Made by a program: the position numbers and the translations under genes. Below the pieces are notes generated by a model, which was not told where the DNA came from, did no database searches, and was given only the letters and a program-made list of their open reading frames with translations. Shown piece by piece: positions 20,628 through 31,386 of a stretch of 64,000 nucleotides of DNA. Numbering within the stretch: position 1 is the stretch's first letter; every line of letters starts with the position of its first letter. Origin of the DNA: Blastobasis lacticolella (taxonomy: Eukaryota; Arthropoda; Insecta; Lepidoptera; Blastobasidae); assembly GCA_905147135.1 (NCBI GenBank), contig LR990050.1:7080501-7144500 (forward strand), in the 5' to 3' direction.

Positions 20628-21066
20628 GTAAGTACTTATTAATATTGCTTAGACACGTTAAATCTTGTAGAACCGATAAGTTTATTAATTATTGGATAAG
20701 TGAATGATTTAATTACCTTAATCTTTATTGAATAAACCTCCAACGTCTTCAACGGTTACTCCAACTTTGTGATTAATAAAATAAATAAAAAATAATTCTT
20801 TATTTTCTCATCACAACTGCTAATTATTATAAACAACCAACTCTAATAATATACATAAAATGTGAGAGAACTGACGTCTGTAGTAGACTTGATAATCAAA
20901 CCTGTAGCACAGATCGCCAGGTCTTCCCCTAGATATTATCCGGTAAAAAATACCAGATCACCGGTAGGTATTTAAAACAGAGTACAATATTAACAAAGTA
21001 GCAAAATTATTTGTAAAAGAAATAAAATAACAATAATAAAAATTATAAAAATTATGACCTGCGGCT

Positions 21067-21098
21067 GAGTGCGTGTGTGCGTGGGTGTGTGTGAGTTT

Positions 21099-21132
<34 letters not shown>

Positions 21133-21145
21133 ATGTGTGTGGAGT
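21067..21145. repeat. (GT)n microsatellite in the LINE 3' UTR
   Basis: Interrupted GT runs, the longest being about 16 units near 21101-21131. It lies 40-120 bases after the stop codon of the LINE on its minus strand. The relative at 57.1-58.0 kb has a similar tract at the same place. Confidence 0.9.
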
Positions 21146-21186
21146 GTGTTTGCTGTGCGGATGTATGTGGGCGTATAGGTGACAAT

Positions 21187-24126
21187 TTACGATGATGGTT
21201 TTAGTAATAATTCCGTGGCGTCGTAGTCTAAAGTTTGCAACCAAGTTTTTACTATGTATTTGCATTTGTTCTTGTGCAGCTCGTGTATATGTAATATGGT
21301 ATTTATTTTATTGTAAATAAAATCGCCTAAAAATCCATAAAATCTATGGGCAAATTCTGTAGAGTATTTTGAATCTCTACTGCAAACCTCATAACGCCTA
21401 CGTTTGTTTGAGTTATGATCAATGTCTATAGACGAATGTTTTTTCATAACCGTGTGCAATATAAAAAGTTGTCTGACAGTTAATACATTACTTGTCTTGT
21501 ATAGCTCTGTTGTTGGGTGTCTATATGGTAGGAAGTATGATACTTTCAGTATCATCCTCTGAGCTCTCTCTAAATTTATAAGATTACTTTTAGTTGTACC
21601 TCCCCATGATATAATGCCGTAGGTAATGATGGATTGGCATAAGGCGAAATAAGTTGTGCGTATTAATTTTGTATCAGCTACATGTCTTAAGGTTTTGAAG
21701 ATGTATAGGAGCTTGCGGATTCTTCCTGTAGTAGCATTAACATGAGCATAGAAAGAAAGTTTCGAATCTACATGAACACCCAAGTATTTTACACAAGATG
21801 TGTTTTCGATGAGTGGACAAGCACAAGGGTGCTCATCTTTTGATGAACATGTGTGAGCTTTTATGTGGTGAGTCTCAGAAGATTGTGTACTCCTAGAAGT
21901 TATTCCAAAGGCAATGCATTTCGTTTTACTTGCGTTTAAGGTTAGTAAATTATCATTTAGCCATTTACATACAGTATTGAAACCTATCTGTGCATTGCTA
22001 TATACTTTCTGCCATGAGTCTTCACTAAAAAGAAGCTCTGTGTCATCCGCAAATGATACTATTTTTCCTGCAGGGAGTTGGAGTTTAATTAAATCATTAA
22101 TATAAATTAAAAATAAGGTTGGCCCGAGGACGCTACCCTGTGGTACCCCAAATTCCACTGGAAGTTCTGTACTTATGTTATTATGGCCAATTTTAACACA
22201 CTGCAGCCTCGATGACAAATAATTTTCAAATAATTTAAGTTGGATTCCTCGGATACCCATGTTTTCCAACTTGTTACAAAGTAAAGGGACAGAAACTGTG
22301 TCAAACGCTTTTGCTAAATCCAGAAAGATCACCAACGTTTTCTGCTTTTTATCCAAATTTTCCGTTATGAAGTTAGTCAACTCGAGTAATGCGTCAGTAG
22401 TGGATTTATTAGATCTAAAGCCATACTGTGAGGGGGCAAGTATGTTATATTTATTTAAGTAGCTTACCAGTCTTTTATTCATTACACGCTCAAGTATTTT
22501 TGACAACGCAGGGAGTATAGAAATTGGCCTATAGTTAGCAACACAGTCTCTGTCACCAGATTTGTGAATAGGGTGGATGAATGATCTTTTAAACGCATTT
22601 GGAAAAACACCTGTTTGGAGAGCCAGGTTGCAAATATGTGTAATCGGTGTCAGTAGCAAAGCTCTATAACGCTTGATTACATCCGAGGAAATCCCATCCA
22701 AACCTACCGCACTGCCACTTTTTAAGGAAAGTATTATGTCGCTAATTTCTGCCTCATCTGTAGGAATAAGAGCCATTGAGTTTAGTGAAGATTGACTCGT
22801 AAGTGTCACTGGATCCCCAGATCTACTTTTAAGTATATTCTGAGCTAGCCTAGCACCCACCTCAACGAAGTATTTATTTATAGAATTAAGTGTGTCTGTA
22901 GTATCCCCTGGCCCTAATAGTTCACTTGCATCTTTTTTACTAGTACTCGTGTGAGTTATATTTTTTATGGCTTTCCACATTGTTTTGCTATTATTACCTG
23001 CCTTTCTCAGCTCATTGCGATCATGTTCTCGTTTTACTTTTTTTATCAGGTTATTGCAGAAGTTTCGGTACCTTTTGTAGGAAATTGAGTTAATTTCGTC
23101 ATTAGGGTACTTTTTCATTTTTTTATATAGGGCATCTCTATGCCTCATACACCTAAGTAAGCCGTCAGTAACCCATGATTTCCTGTAGTAATCCCTCTTA
23201 GACATTTTTTTAGTAGTGGTATTGTCATTTATGGTATTAATTAAAGAAGTTATCAGTGAATCAGTTGCCGAGTTAACGTCGTCGCTATTTAAGACAGTTT
23301 CGAAACAAAGTTTGTTTATATCCTGGTCCAATTTAGAATAATCAATTGTTTTTATGTACCTATCCGGTTGAACACTGTGCTTTGCATTACCTAGGAACAA
23401 CATAGTGCAATCATGGTCAGTGACTGAAGTGCTAGAAATAAAGCAGTTAGCTTTTAGCTTAGTTTTCAACAGTATGTGATCCAAACACGTATGACCATGC
23501 GTGGGGTAGTTGTATGCTGGTAGCAATCCATGTAAAGAGATGAGGTCCAGATATGACGCCGCTCTGTTATCAACAGATTCGCCACTAATGTCAATATTGA
23601 TGTCTCCTAACAATACAATATTTTTATATGACGAGTATTTACACAGTATTTCATTTAGAGACTCCAAAAAATTATTCGTATTTTTGTAACCAGGAGGGCG
23701 ATAAATTGATATTACCACAACATTAGATTTTGTTTTTACAACCAAACAATTCGCATCAGATATCAGAGGTTCCTCTATCGATGACACAATGTTCTCCCTA
23801 TAGTATACAACAACACCCTCATTCTGTGTTTTGTTGTTTAATGTTCCAAAAGATTCATATCCATCGATTTTAGGTATAATAGTTGAATTTGCCAACCAAC
23901 ACTCAGATAGGACCATAATATCCCAATCAATTTTTAATCGAGCCATTAACGTTAGGTAACTAGACATATTACACCTAATGCTCCTTATGTTTTGGTGGAG
24001 CAATTTTAGCGACTTTGTTTTCCCATTTAGTGAGCTGTGAACCTCTTCCACGTCACATATTCTAGTATTAGCAACCTGAAACGTGTCCAAGTCCCGATTT
24101 ATATCATTTATATTCAAAGAAGTCAT
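21187..24126 (-). CDS. LINE ORF2: APE-type endonuclease / reverse transcriptase
   Basis: The 979-residue protein would nick target DNA and copy its own RNA at the nick (target-primed reverse transcription). The endonuclease domain covers about residues 40-245: HQNIRS (44-49), SECW (74-77), IYRPP (141-145), LGDINID (173-179), LDHI (215-218) and TDHD (236-239). The reverse transcriptase covers about 500-740: NYRPIS (531-536), QYGFR (567-571), LDLAKAFDT (602-610, catalytic D603), GVPQGSVLGP (660-669), FADD (692-695, catalytic pair) and the YLGV thumb motif (781-784). No frameshift or premature stop is seen. The start has a favourable ACTAAAAATG context. The protein belongs to the CR1/Jockey group by motif style; a Daphne- or Crack-like clade is my guess. 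No gag-like ORF1 is recognisable upstream. It may be functional. Confidence 0.92.
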   Translation of the reverse strand: MTSLNINDINRDLDTFQVANTRICDVEEVHSSLNGKTKSLKLLHQNIRSIRCNMSSYLTLMARLKIDWDIMVLSECWLANSTIIPKIDGYESFGTLNNKTQNEGVVVYYRENIVSSIEEPLISDANCLVVKTKSNVVVISIYRPPGYKNTNNFLESLNEILCKYSSYKNIVLLGDINIDISGESVDNRAASYLDLISLHGLLPAYNYPTHGHTCLDHILLKTKLKANCFISSTSVTDHDCTMLFLGNAKHSVQPDRYIKTIDYSKLDQDINKLCFETVLNSDDVNSATDSLITSLINTINDNTTTKKMSKRDYYRKSWVTDGLLRCMRHRDALYKKMKKYPNDEINSISYKRYRNFCNNLIKKVKREHDRNELRKAGNNSKTMWKAIKNITHTSTSKKDASELLGPGDTTDTLNSINKYFVEVGARLAQNILKSRSGDPVTLTSQSSLNSMALIPTDEAEISDIILSLKSGSAVGLDGISSDVIKRYRALLLTPITHICNLALQTGVFPNAFKRSFIHPIHKSGDRDCVANYRPISILPALSKILERVMNKRLVSYLNKYNILAPSQYGFRSNKSTTDALLELTNFITENLDKKQKTLVIFLDLAKAFDTVSVPLLCNKLENMGIRGIQLKLFENYLSSRLQCVKIGHNNISTELPVEFGVPQGSVLGPTLFLIYINDLIKLQLPAGKIVSFADDTELLFSEDSWQKVYSNAQIGFNTVCKWLNDNLLTLNASKTKCIAFGITSRSTQSSETHHIKAHTCSSKDEHPCACPLIENTSCVKYLGVHVDSKLSFYAHVNATTGRIRKLLYIFKTLRHVADTKLIRTTYFALCQSIITYGIISWGGTTKSNLINLERAQRMILKVSYFLPYRHPTTELYKTSNVLTVRQLFILHTVMKKHSSIDIDHNSNKRRRYEVCSRDSKYSTEFAHRFYGFLGDFIYNKINTILHIHELHKNKCKYIVKTWLQTLDYDATELLLKPSS

Positions 24127-24610
24127 TTTTAGTTATAATGACAAACGCCAACTCTATAATATTAACCACATAAACAATTTTTTCAATTAAGTACCTAATT
24201 ATGTATTCAATGTCATGCCACGCGCCCAGGACATAATGCCCGCACACCGCGCCCCGACTATAAGCAAGTGATGTGCTTATATCTAACACATCCATTGTCC
24301 GCAACCGAAGCAAAGCGCACGCGCACCACTGCCCGCCAACAAAGCACGCATATTTACTATAATATAGTAAATATGAAAGTGCGCGGTATGCAACAATTTG
24401 TATAATTAATGTGTGTGATCTAGTGTAGTTGGTGTGCAAATCCGGGGAAGTGCGTTTGAGTGAGTGTTTAGGTAATGAATTTTGAATTGGTTTAAAAGAG
24501 TGAATTGAATGTTTCAAATATGTGTATCTATTAAAAAAATTAGCAGCCAGCAAGCCGTTGTGCAAAACAAACGTACAGTTAACATATAGAACAATAATAA
24601 CAAACATCTC
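24127..24610 (-). other. Likely 5' UTR/promoter of the LINE
   Basis: A minus-strand frame of 167 codons (24607-24104) overlaps the start of the reverse transcriptase frame, but its product has no CCHC knuckle, esterase or coiled-coil signature, so I do not call it ORF1. The stretch contains CpG-rich words (CGCGCCCCGACT, GCAAAGCGCACGCGCACC on the plus strand) and a 12-bp-arm palindrome at 24349-24375 (CATATTTACTAT). LINE promoters are internal and would lie here. Confidence 0.4.
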
Positions 24611-26147
24611 GATTAGTTTTACGAAACGGTTAAAAATGAGGGAGTTAGAGGAAGGACAAAAGTAACAAAAAATTCAGAATGTACTTTTCAGTTGCCAAGC
24701 AAGGTATAAAAGTAACAGTAAATATTATTGGTAACGCACTAGTATTAAAATGCATCCCGTCTTGAAACATCAAAATTCTCATCACACTGGCTCACAAAGG
24801 AAAATATCTACAAGTATCCATCTACACATCTATTAAACCGACAAATAGCTACATCTGAAGATATTTCCGATAACGATCTCTTTGAAGTATCGAGCCCAGG
24901 TGAATATCAAGCGGCTACGATGCTACAGACGGAGTTGAATTGATTTCAGCAGCTCATCCATTTGCATAGAACAGAAGAAGGGCGGCTGCATGCGAAAAGC
25001 ACTCGTGCTTCCGGTGTTTTGGTGCTCGTAAGGTTATTGGCTACAGATCGAGGTATTTTTCAGTCTAGGAGATGAGATTTTGTTAAGTTTTTAATGTGTA
25101 ATTGGTATTGAAATTCAAAATTATTGTTTATTTCAAACTAAACTCACACATACTACGTCAGTCGTCTCGTGACCACGGTGGGTGTAACCTTACCGAAACG
25201 TCGGGAAAACAAATCGAAAAGGTACGTCGCGTGTAAGTCCTGTCTAATATAATAATATGTTTAAATTTATTATTAGGAAAGAAAAGCATGAAAGTCTTAA
25301 CGCGACATGCTAACAATCATACCTAAATAGAAGTATTATGAATTAAATCACCTTTGTGCATCAACCCATCCATCCATGTGTTCTACCACGAAGTCACAAC
25401 CCACAGTGTTAAATATCTAAATAGAAGTAAAAATATAATTTTGGGATCTTCGTTAATATGTATCTTCTATACAAGTTTGCTATATCTTTGAGCTCATCGA
25501 CGCTTGCCATCAGGTGAGATGAGGTCAAATATAAGCATATTTTCCCATTAAAAAAGTATACCTAAGCCGCTGCTTTGCTCCAAGACGGAGCAAAAGTACA
25601 TGTTTCCTAACTTCCCTATAGAAGCATATGGGTATTTTATAAGATATACATCAGAAAATTGCTTATTGGCATAACTAGGGACTAGAACTGGTACCATCCG
25701 AATTCAAGACGATTTACTCATAAGTTCAAGCTATAATTAGACAATTCAAAAGACTTATTCCTAGTATAAATAAACGGTACTGATGAAAAATAAACGAAAC
25801 CAACTAAACTCAAATTCACGTCACCCACGCTGCCCAGGTGGAACTCGAAATAGATCTTATGAAATATGCATTATTGAAATTACTCAAATAAACGAAACTC
25901 GATCTAAACTTTTTCTTCAATTTATATGAAAATACTTCTCTTTTTTCTTTCCTGGTTTGTCTCCGATGGCAATTTCATTATTTTATAAATGTGACAAAAT
26001 GCTAGCGTGCGGTCACGGCTTTGTTTGTGTGGTAGGTTTTAAAAATAGCCATAAATATACTATGAACAAAAATACCAACTCTTTGCATTACATAGACGGT
26101 TAGAAATCCAACTGATATAAAAAATATTAGGAATTGTTTTAGGTTTA
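24611..26147. other. Mostly unique non-coding stretch with one repeat remnant
   Basis: At about 25150-25250 there is CAGTCGTCTCGTGACCACGG, TACCGAAACGTCGGGAAAAC and GGTACGTCGCGTGTAAGTCC, the sort of phrase found at the 3' end of some retroelements (GAAACGTCGGG is common in Penelope- and LINE-type tails). The rest has no recognised gene or repeat. Confidence 0.35.
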
Positions 26148-26631
26148 AACCAGTAGACCCAGCGCGACTTTGTTTGCGTACACCTACTTTACCCCTACCT
26201 ACCCTTTTTTTCCTCTTGAATCACTATCTATTGCTGAAAACCGCATTAAAATCCGTTGCGTAGTTTAAAAGATCTAGCGTACATAGATACATACATATGT
26301 ACGTAGAGCTCGTCTAATCTAAAATGACGCGCCCCACTATCGCATTAACGCACACAAGCAAGTTTAAAATATGGACGCAATACATATACAAATGCCGTTG
26401 TAATTGGTCATTCAATTGTCGGTAAGATTCAAACGTAGCAGCACGCGTCGTTCATTGGCTCCCACACAGATGAAGTGTCGTTATCAATATTTGCACTACA
26501 CACATCGAAATCAACTAAGTAGTGGGGCGCGTTATCTTAGACTAGACGAGCTCTACATATGGGGACAGACGGCAGGCAGCGACTTGGTTTTATACTGTGT
26601 ATAGATGACATAAGGAAAACGTTTAGTTTTA
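26148..26631 (-). repeat. Helitron-like repeat, family C, split by a MITE
   Basis: The two halves (26148-26299 and 26562-26631) join to give the family order on the minus strand: TATGTCATCTATACACAG, GTATAAAACCAAGTCGCTGC, then CGCTAGATCTTTTAAAC, ACGCAACGGATTTTAATGC, GGTAGGGGTAAAGTAGGTG and GCAAACAAAGTCGCGCTGGG. The MITE at 26300-26553 interrupts it. Confidence 0.75.
26300..26553. mobile_element. MITE family P, copy 1, with 8-bp direct repeats
   Basis: Ends carry inverted repeats of about 37 bases (GAGCTCGTCTAATCT at left, AGACTAGACGAGCTC at right; also GCGCCCCACTA and its complement) with about four mismatches. The element is flanked by TACATATG at 26292-26299 and 26554-26561. An 8-bp duplication fits the hAT superfamily, but the exact element edge is ambiguous by a few bases. 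No coding capacity. Confidence 0.8.
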
Positions 26632-27289
26632 AACTGTCTTCTTTGAACTTAAAATTTTAAGAACACATTCCTGCACATCGGGCAAATTTATCTTTGAAAT
26701 TGCCCATAGAGCGCATTGACAATCCAATAAGAAGGCTGTAATAAAAACTTTCTCATTCCGCCCTTGCCCTCAAAGCCAATCAAATATTTTCGTAACGTCT
26801 CGAGATGTTATCGCTTAATATTAGACGATAGTCGATATTTCTGTTTGGCAGACGGTATTACTCTTTTCATAGTCTCTTTCTCTTATTACCAAGATGGGTG
26901 AAGTAAATGACTCGTACAAGGAGTTTGGTACAGTTTTTTTACTTCCATTTCGATAACGTATAATTTCGATGCTTCTATTGTAGACGATAAAGAATATAAC
27001 GAAAAAATCAGTATAAAAATCATAATCATGTTTAAGAACTGGTTGAAGTTAACCGTTTTAAAATAGTTATTTTATCAGGTGCCTAGACTCTGAGGCTGGA
27101 ATCGCCTGAAAATCGAATGAAATCGCCTGAGGTGTCAGCCTGAGTGAATACCATCGCTATATCAAGTCGGCTGTCCGCTTGCATTTTTTTAGGCTAATTA
27201 AATGTAATGTAGCTTAAAAGTGCCGAATGGACAAAAATGCTACCTAAAATACTCTGATACACACAAATGTCCAAACAAACTGTACACTC
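26632..27289. other. Unique AT-rich non-coding stretch
   Basis: Nothing recognised. Confidence 0.4.
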
Positions 27290-27710
27290 ATCAGCGTCCA
27301 TTTCAACATGGAAGAGCCACCTGTTCCCAGTCCGCACCGGAGGCGTCCGAGTTCCCGCGCACGCAGCCACCGCTGGTTTTTTCCTTCATTTTCCGCAACC
27401 GTGACGGATGCCCGCGGCAATTAGCGTCCGGAAATTACACAAGAAAACACCCAGCGATCCATCACCTGCCGCAGAAAAAATAAAGCTCAGAAATCTGCGT
27501 GAGCCGCGCGGGCCTTACAAAACGTCATTCATGCTTAGGAAGCGTGACGATGCCGAATTTTTCGCTTATAACTTTTTTCCAGGCCTGTATCGCTTTATTG
27601 TCTAACGCATTAGGAAAGTGTTGCCGGAATATTTCGCGGGGCATCGGCCGGGTTTGAATTATTCATTTGGACGCGTACCCACGTAACCGATTTAACTTTG
27701 TGCGATGGAA
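27290..27710. promoter_or_regulatory. GC-rich unique island, candidate regulatory element
   Basis: GC and CpG content rise well above the window average. Overlapping plus-strand frames (87 and 65 codons) have no recognisable domain. TTTATTG, TTTATT and TTCATTTGG words occur in a non-repeat context. I favour conserved non-coding DNA over a gene, without proof. Confidence 0.25.
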
Positions 27711-28099
27711 AAATCGATTAAATACATTTTCTAAATACTAAACAAGTCATCAGATTATGAGAAATTAGCTTCGACCGTTGCATTACACTGATCATCGTCG
27801 TCATATCCGCTCCATTAAGCCGTCGATCTCTTACGGCTTTAAGATTCTTGCTTTCATCAGCTCTCTTTAACTTTTACAAGATCGTCAGTTCACAATGGTG
27901 TCCTCCCTTTCTTAATCAGTACTTTTTTAAATTAAATAAGTTTTAACGATTATCATTTTATCTATCATATGGTCTCTGATCACTGATCACCATGACCATG
28001 AAAACTGATTTCAAATCGTCAATCCCTATCTCAAGGTACCTACAGCGTCTGACGTCCTTTGTTACGCTTGCCTACAACACAGATAATCTGAAAAAATCC
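27711..28099. other. Non-coding stretch
   Basis: Around 27786-27905 the phrase ATCATCGTCGTCAT followed by CATTAAGCCGTCGATCTC could be the end of an old retroelement. Nothing firm. Confidence 0.25.
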
Positions 28100-28330
28100 G
28101 ACCCAATTTTATCCCATTAGAGGTGCCAGTAAACAGGCCCCGGCGATGGTTGGAACGCTCGAAGGTTCCCGGAAATCACGTGTAAAATCTCCATTAAAGA
28201 CACCTCCGCCCGCCGATTGATCCGGGATGAGCAGCCATCCATCGGACACGGCCCATAGCCGGAACTCGTGACCCGAATCCGAACGACTCTACACAGAGCA
28301 AGAAAGGAGCCCCGCAAGAAATTTTACTTT
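28100..28330. promoter_or_regulatory. GC-rich unique island, candidate regulatory element
   Basis: A GC-rich, CpG-containing block with an E-box/CRE-like TCACGTG at 28177 and no repeat match in the window. The minus-strand 66-codon frame has no domain. Confidence 0.22.
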
Positions 28331-29275
28331 GTATCCAGTTCTTGGGCTAAGCGAAAATTTGCACGATAGGTCATAGTTTCGGAGCAACAATGTTGTTGGC
28401 GCTGTTTTCTGTTATCGTTTGCGATGTTGCTAATATGTTTGATTAAGTATTGCCATCTTTTAGTTCATTTATTTTTTTGGTTTCTTCTGATTCAACCCTC
28501 ATAGAATCTATAAATACTCTGAATTGGAATATATGGAGCTAAATATCAAGATTTTTGTCTACCGCTTTAAAGTTGCAACTTGGACCACCACAGTTTTGTC
28601 ATTGGCATGCTCCACGCGAGACCGAGAGAAGGTGATACCTGCAATGGCATACCAATTTCCCAAACTATTTATTTCACGCCCGCTTAGATGTTTATCTCCG
28701 AATCTGCTATCCTTTTTTTATACAATTGATTTGTAACAATTGACTGTAACAAGACTATTGGATCGTTCTATATAGGACACAGTATTTTGTGCTGCTGGTT
28801 TTTAATAAAAATATTTTATTTATTTGTACTAGCTTTAGTTGTTTTGCACTGGTAGAAGAATAACAGTTAGTATAATCTAGTTCTTAACTATATGTGATAT
28901 GATAAGCCAATATGTAGTTGATGGATTATTCGTGCCTGTCCATATTTTTGTGCACAGTATATTGTTATGATTAAAAAAATGGATACCTACTATTTTAGAT
29001 ACACATCGTGGTCGTAACTAGTTTCGATCAAAGACATTTTCTTTCTTCTACGAAACCGATTGCGAACACAAGTCAACACAATTCTCGACACATAGGAGAG
29101 ACACATTTAAAAATCTCTCATTTAAAATCATACCGTTCAAAAATTTACACGTCGATCGTCTGACCGCGTGCTTTCCATTGACAATTAACAAGTTCACAAA
29201 TAAAAAAGAAATCATTACAAGCTTTTATCGCGGGGTATAGTACTCATCAAGACCATTCCAAAGCGTCCAGGGCTT
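28331..29275. other. Unique AT-rich non-coding stretch
   Basis: No gene or repeat family recognised. Confidence 0.4.
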
Positions 29276-29705
29276 CGATTCTGGTACGGAAATCGTCTTA
29301 GTTGCAGTAACATTACAATTGGATCGCATGTCAAACGTGTGATTGTTATTCAAATGACCGATGTTGAGTTGCAACTTTCATGTGATTGTTATTCAAATGA
29401 CAGATGTTGAGTTGCAACTTTCATGAGTTCGAACTTTTCCACAATTCGTTTTCTGGTACTTTAGTTGCATTATGGTTTTATATGGCTGTTTGTACTCCAA
29501 TAAATAAATAAATTACTAAGTTGCATGTTTCTTAGTTGTCAAACTGCCTTCAATTCTGTCAACGAAAATGTGTCAAAGGTCGAACAATGATTTAACTGCA
29601 ATTTAACTGGCATGATGATGGGACTGACTCGATACCTCGACGTAGTTATAGTAACGTCACAGTTACATTGCAACATAATAACAACTGCATTGCACACCAG
29701 AATCG
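29276..29705. mobile_element. Possible MITE with short terminal inverted repeats
   Basis: It opens CGATTCTGGTACGGAAATCG and closes ACACCAGAATCG, giving inverted ends of about 10-12 bases. The interior repeats GTTGCA-containing words many times (GTTGCAGTAAC, GTTGCAACTTTC twice, TTGCAACATAA). No target-site duplication is clear. It contains the 43-bp tandem duplication at 29338-29423. Confidence 0.4.
29338..29423. repeat. 43-bp tandem duplication
   Basis: Units 29338-29380 and 29381-29423 differ at one base only (GACCGATG against GACAGATG). Each unit ends GTTGCAACTTTCA. One mismatch indicates a recent slip or unequal exchange. Confidence 0.95.
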
Positions 29706-31136
29706 GTACCCAGTTGGGTTATCTTTTTGCATTCAGTAGTTCCTATTACCACCTTCCGACTCCATCAACAGACTAGCTCCATAGTACTATTATTGTATTG
29801 TCATCCTAAGGTATACCAAATTTCAACAGCACGTGGGTCGAATTAGGCTTGCAAAATTTGACCCGAACATACGTACATTGCATTTAAAATACATAAATAA
29901 AAGCTTTAAACATCCACCTTCATTAAAGAGTCTAGCGCTATACTCTGCTCTACCGGACACCAGCGCCATTTCTTCCAGTTAAATCCAGTCGTTGACGGTA
30001 AATCATCGTTTCATGCCGCATAGTTGACCATTGCCACTGTTGACCATTTTACGGGCACTCGTTTTATCTACGAAGGCAGCAAGATCCGGTATATGGAGCG
30101 TAAACTATGATCCCCTTCAGACGTCGCTTCACTCAATCGGAAGACGATAGTACCGGTAGTAATCCACGAAACATATTGCTTTTTACGATAGGGAGGCAAG
30201 AATCAAAACTCATGGGCCTCACGTTTGGTTTTCCAGTCATAAACCTTTGACATTGTGGTATACCCCATTAATTAAAATTGATATAATATAGGATTATATA
30301 TTATATAGTTTAAATAATTTCTTTTTTCTGCATTGTTTTTACCTAAATAAAATAAAATATAATGATATTTTTTCGGATAGAAGGAAATCTTTTCTACATT
30401 TTCAGTTTTTTCTGGTATCGGGCTACTCATAAACATACAGCTACACGTAGGAGACCCGAAAATGGTAAAAATATTCGTTCTCGTCAGTGTAGACCAGGGA
30501 TAACGTCTCGCAGCACTAACACCTTTAATCCAGAGGCTGTTCAGCAAATACATGGCGTAAAGGAATGAATAATTCACTTGAAACGAGTCCCAACTCTACG
30601 GTCGGGCCCGGGGCAATTTTAATGATTAATATGTAGAACGACAAAGCGAGTCCTCCTGTTATCTAACCGTACAAAGAAAGGGCGAGCCTATTCATATATC
30701 ACATGCAGACTTGACCCTTCCTTCACCGCAATTCTGATATAGATCGCGAGTGGAAGTGGTTTGGTTATATTGAGCCCGTAGGTTCGTATCTTCTTTAACC
30801 TTCAATTTTACGTTGTCAAACGAAATTGCCGCTTCTCCAGTCTAACTTTACCTGAGAGTAGGCATAGCTAAGGTCGCTTGCAGAGAACTTGGGCTGGACC
30901 CAAATTTATAAATTCCAAAAAAAGTTCCAATTCTAAATCTCCAACACACATAAAGAGTAAAAGTACCCAGTCCCCATAGGTCACCATTTCACTTCTCTAA
31001 CTTTGTGCCTATCTGGAGGAGATCTTTTATAGAGTTCAGTTCGTCATTGTCACTTATATTATGGAATTTTGTTATACTGTGTGTTTATCAAGGATTCTAG
31101 TAACTTATTTAAATACTAGCTCAATGCCGATTCCCC
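29706..31136. other. Unique non-coding stretch
   Basis: No gene or repeat family recognised. Two overlapping frames at about 30270-30577 (101 codons on minus, 68 on plus) have no domain. Confidence 0.4.
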
Positions 31137-31386
31137 CACTCTAAGCTTATTTACTTATTTACTGCGCTGACTCAGCGACCCAAAGTGGATCTTGGCCTCC
31201 GACATCAAAGATCTCTCTTCCTATCCTATGCCATCTCATCTCCTGCCAATCGAGGATGCCCAAATCATGCAGGTCTGTTAGAATTTCATCCATCCAGCGA
31301 TATCTGGGTCGCCCGACCGGTCGATGTCCGCTCGGCCGACCCACATATGCTCTCCTTACGGCGCCATCTTCCCCCATCCTCTTCAC
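31137..31386 (-). pseudogene. LINE C-terminal fragment with 3' end
   Basis: The 75-codon minus frame includes GRPSGHRPVGRPRYRWMDEI followed by LTDLHDLGILDWQ, the basic GRPxGRRPVGRPRYRW segment and DLxxLGxxDWQ helix common to the C-terminus of lepidopteran LINE reverse transcriptases. Directly after the stop come TAAATAAG repeats (complement of 31137-31162), a plausible LINE tail. The fragment begins abruptly, so it is 5'-truncated. Clade is not certain (RTE-like is one option). Confidence 0.65.

Larger units (their letters stand above)
20773..24610 (-). mobile_element. Non-LTR retrotransposon (LINE), apparently intact ORF
   Basis: The unit comprises a GC-richer 5' leader (about 24127-24610), one long frame (24126-21187), a 3' UTR with a (CA)n tract, an AATAAAG signal (complement of 20798-20804) and an A/T-rich end at about 20773 (ATTATTTTTTATTTATTTTA on the minus strand). 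The 5' boundary is uncertain; I place it just beyond the leader. A truncated relative at 57111-58022 has the same 3' UTR design and the same AATAAAGAATT ending. No LTRs and no poly-A tract. Confidence 0.85.

Noticed and set aside
20958..21265. His/Thr-rich small proteins near 21 kb
   Set aside because: Translations of the (GT)n tract in the LINE 3' UTR.
24104..24607. LINE ORF1 (167 codons)
   Set aside because: No CCHC knuckle, esterase or coiled-coil; overlaps ORF2; the frame is probably chance in the 5' leader.
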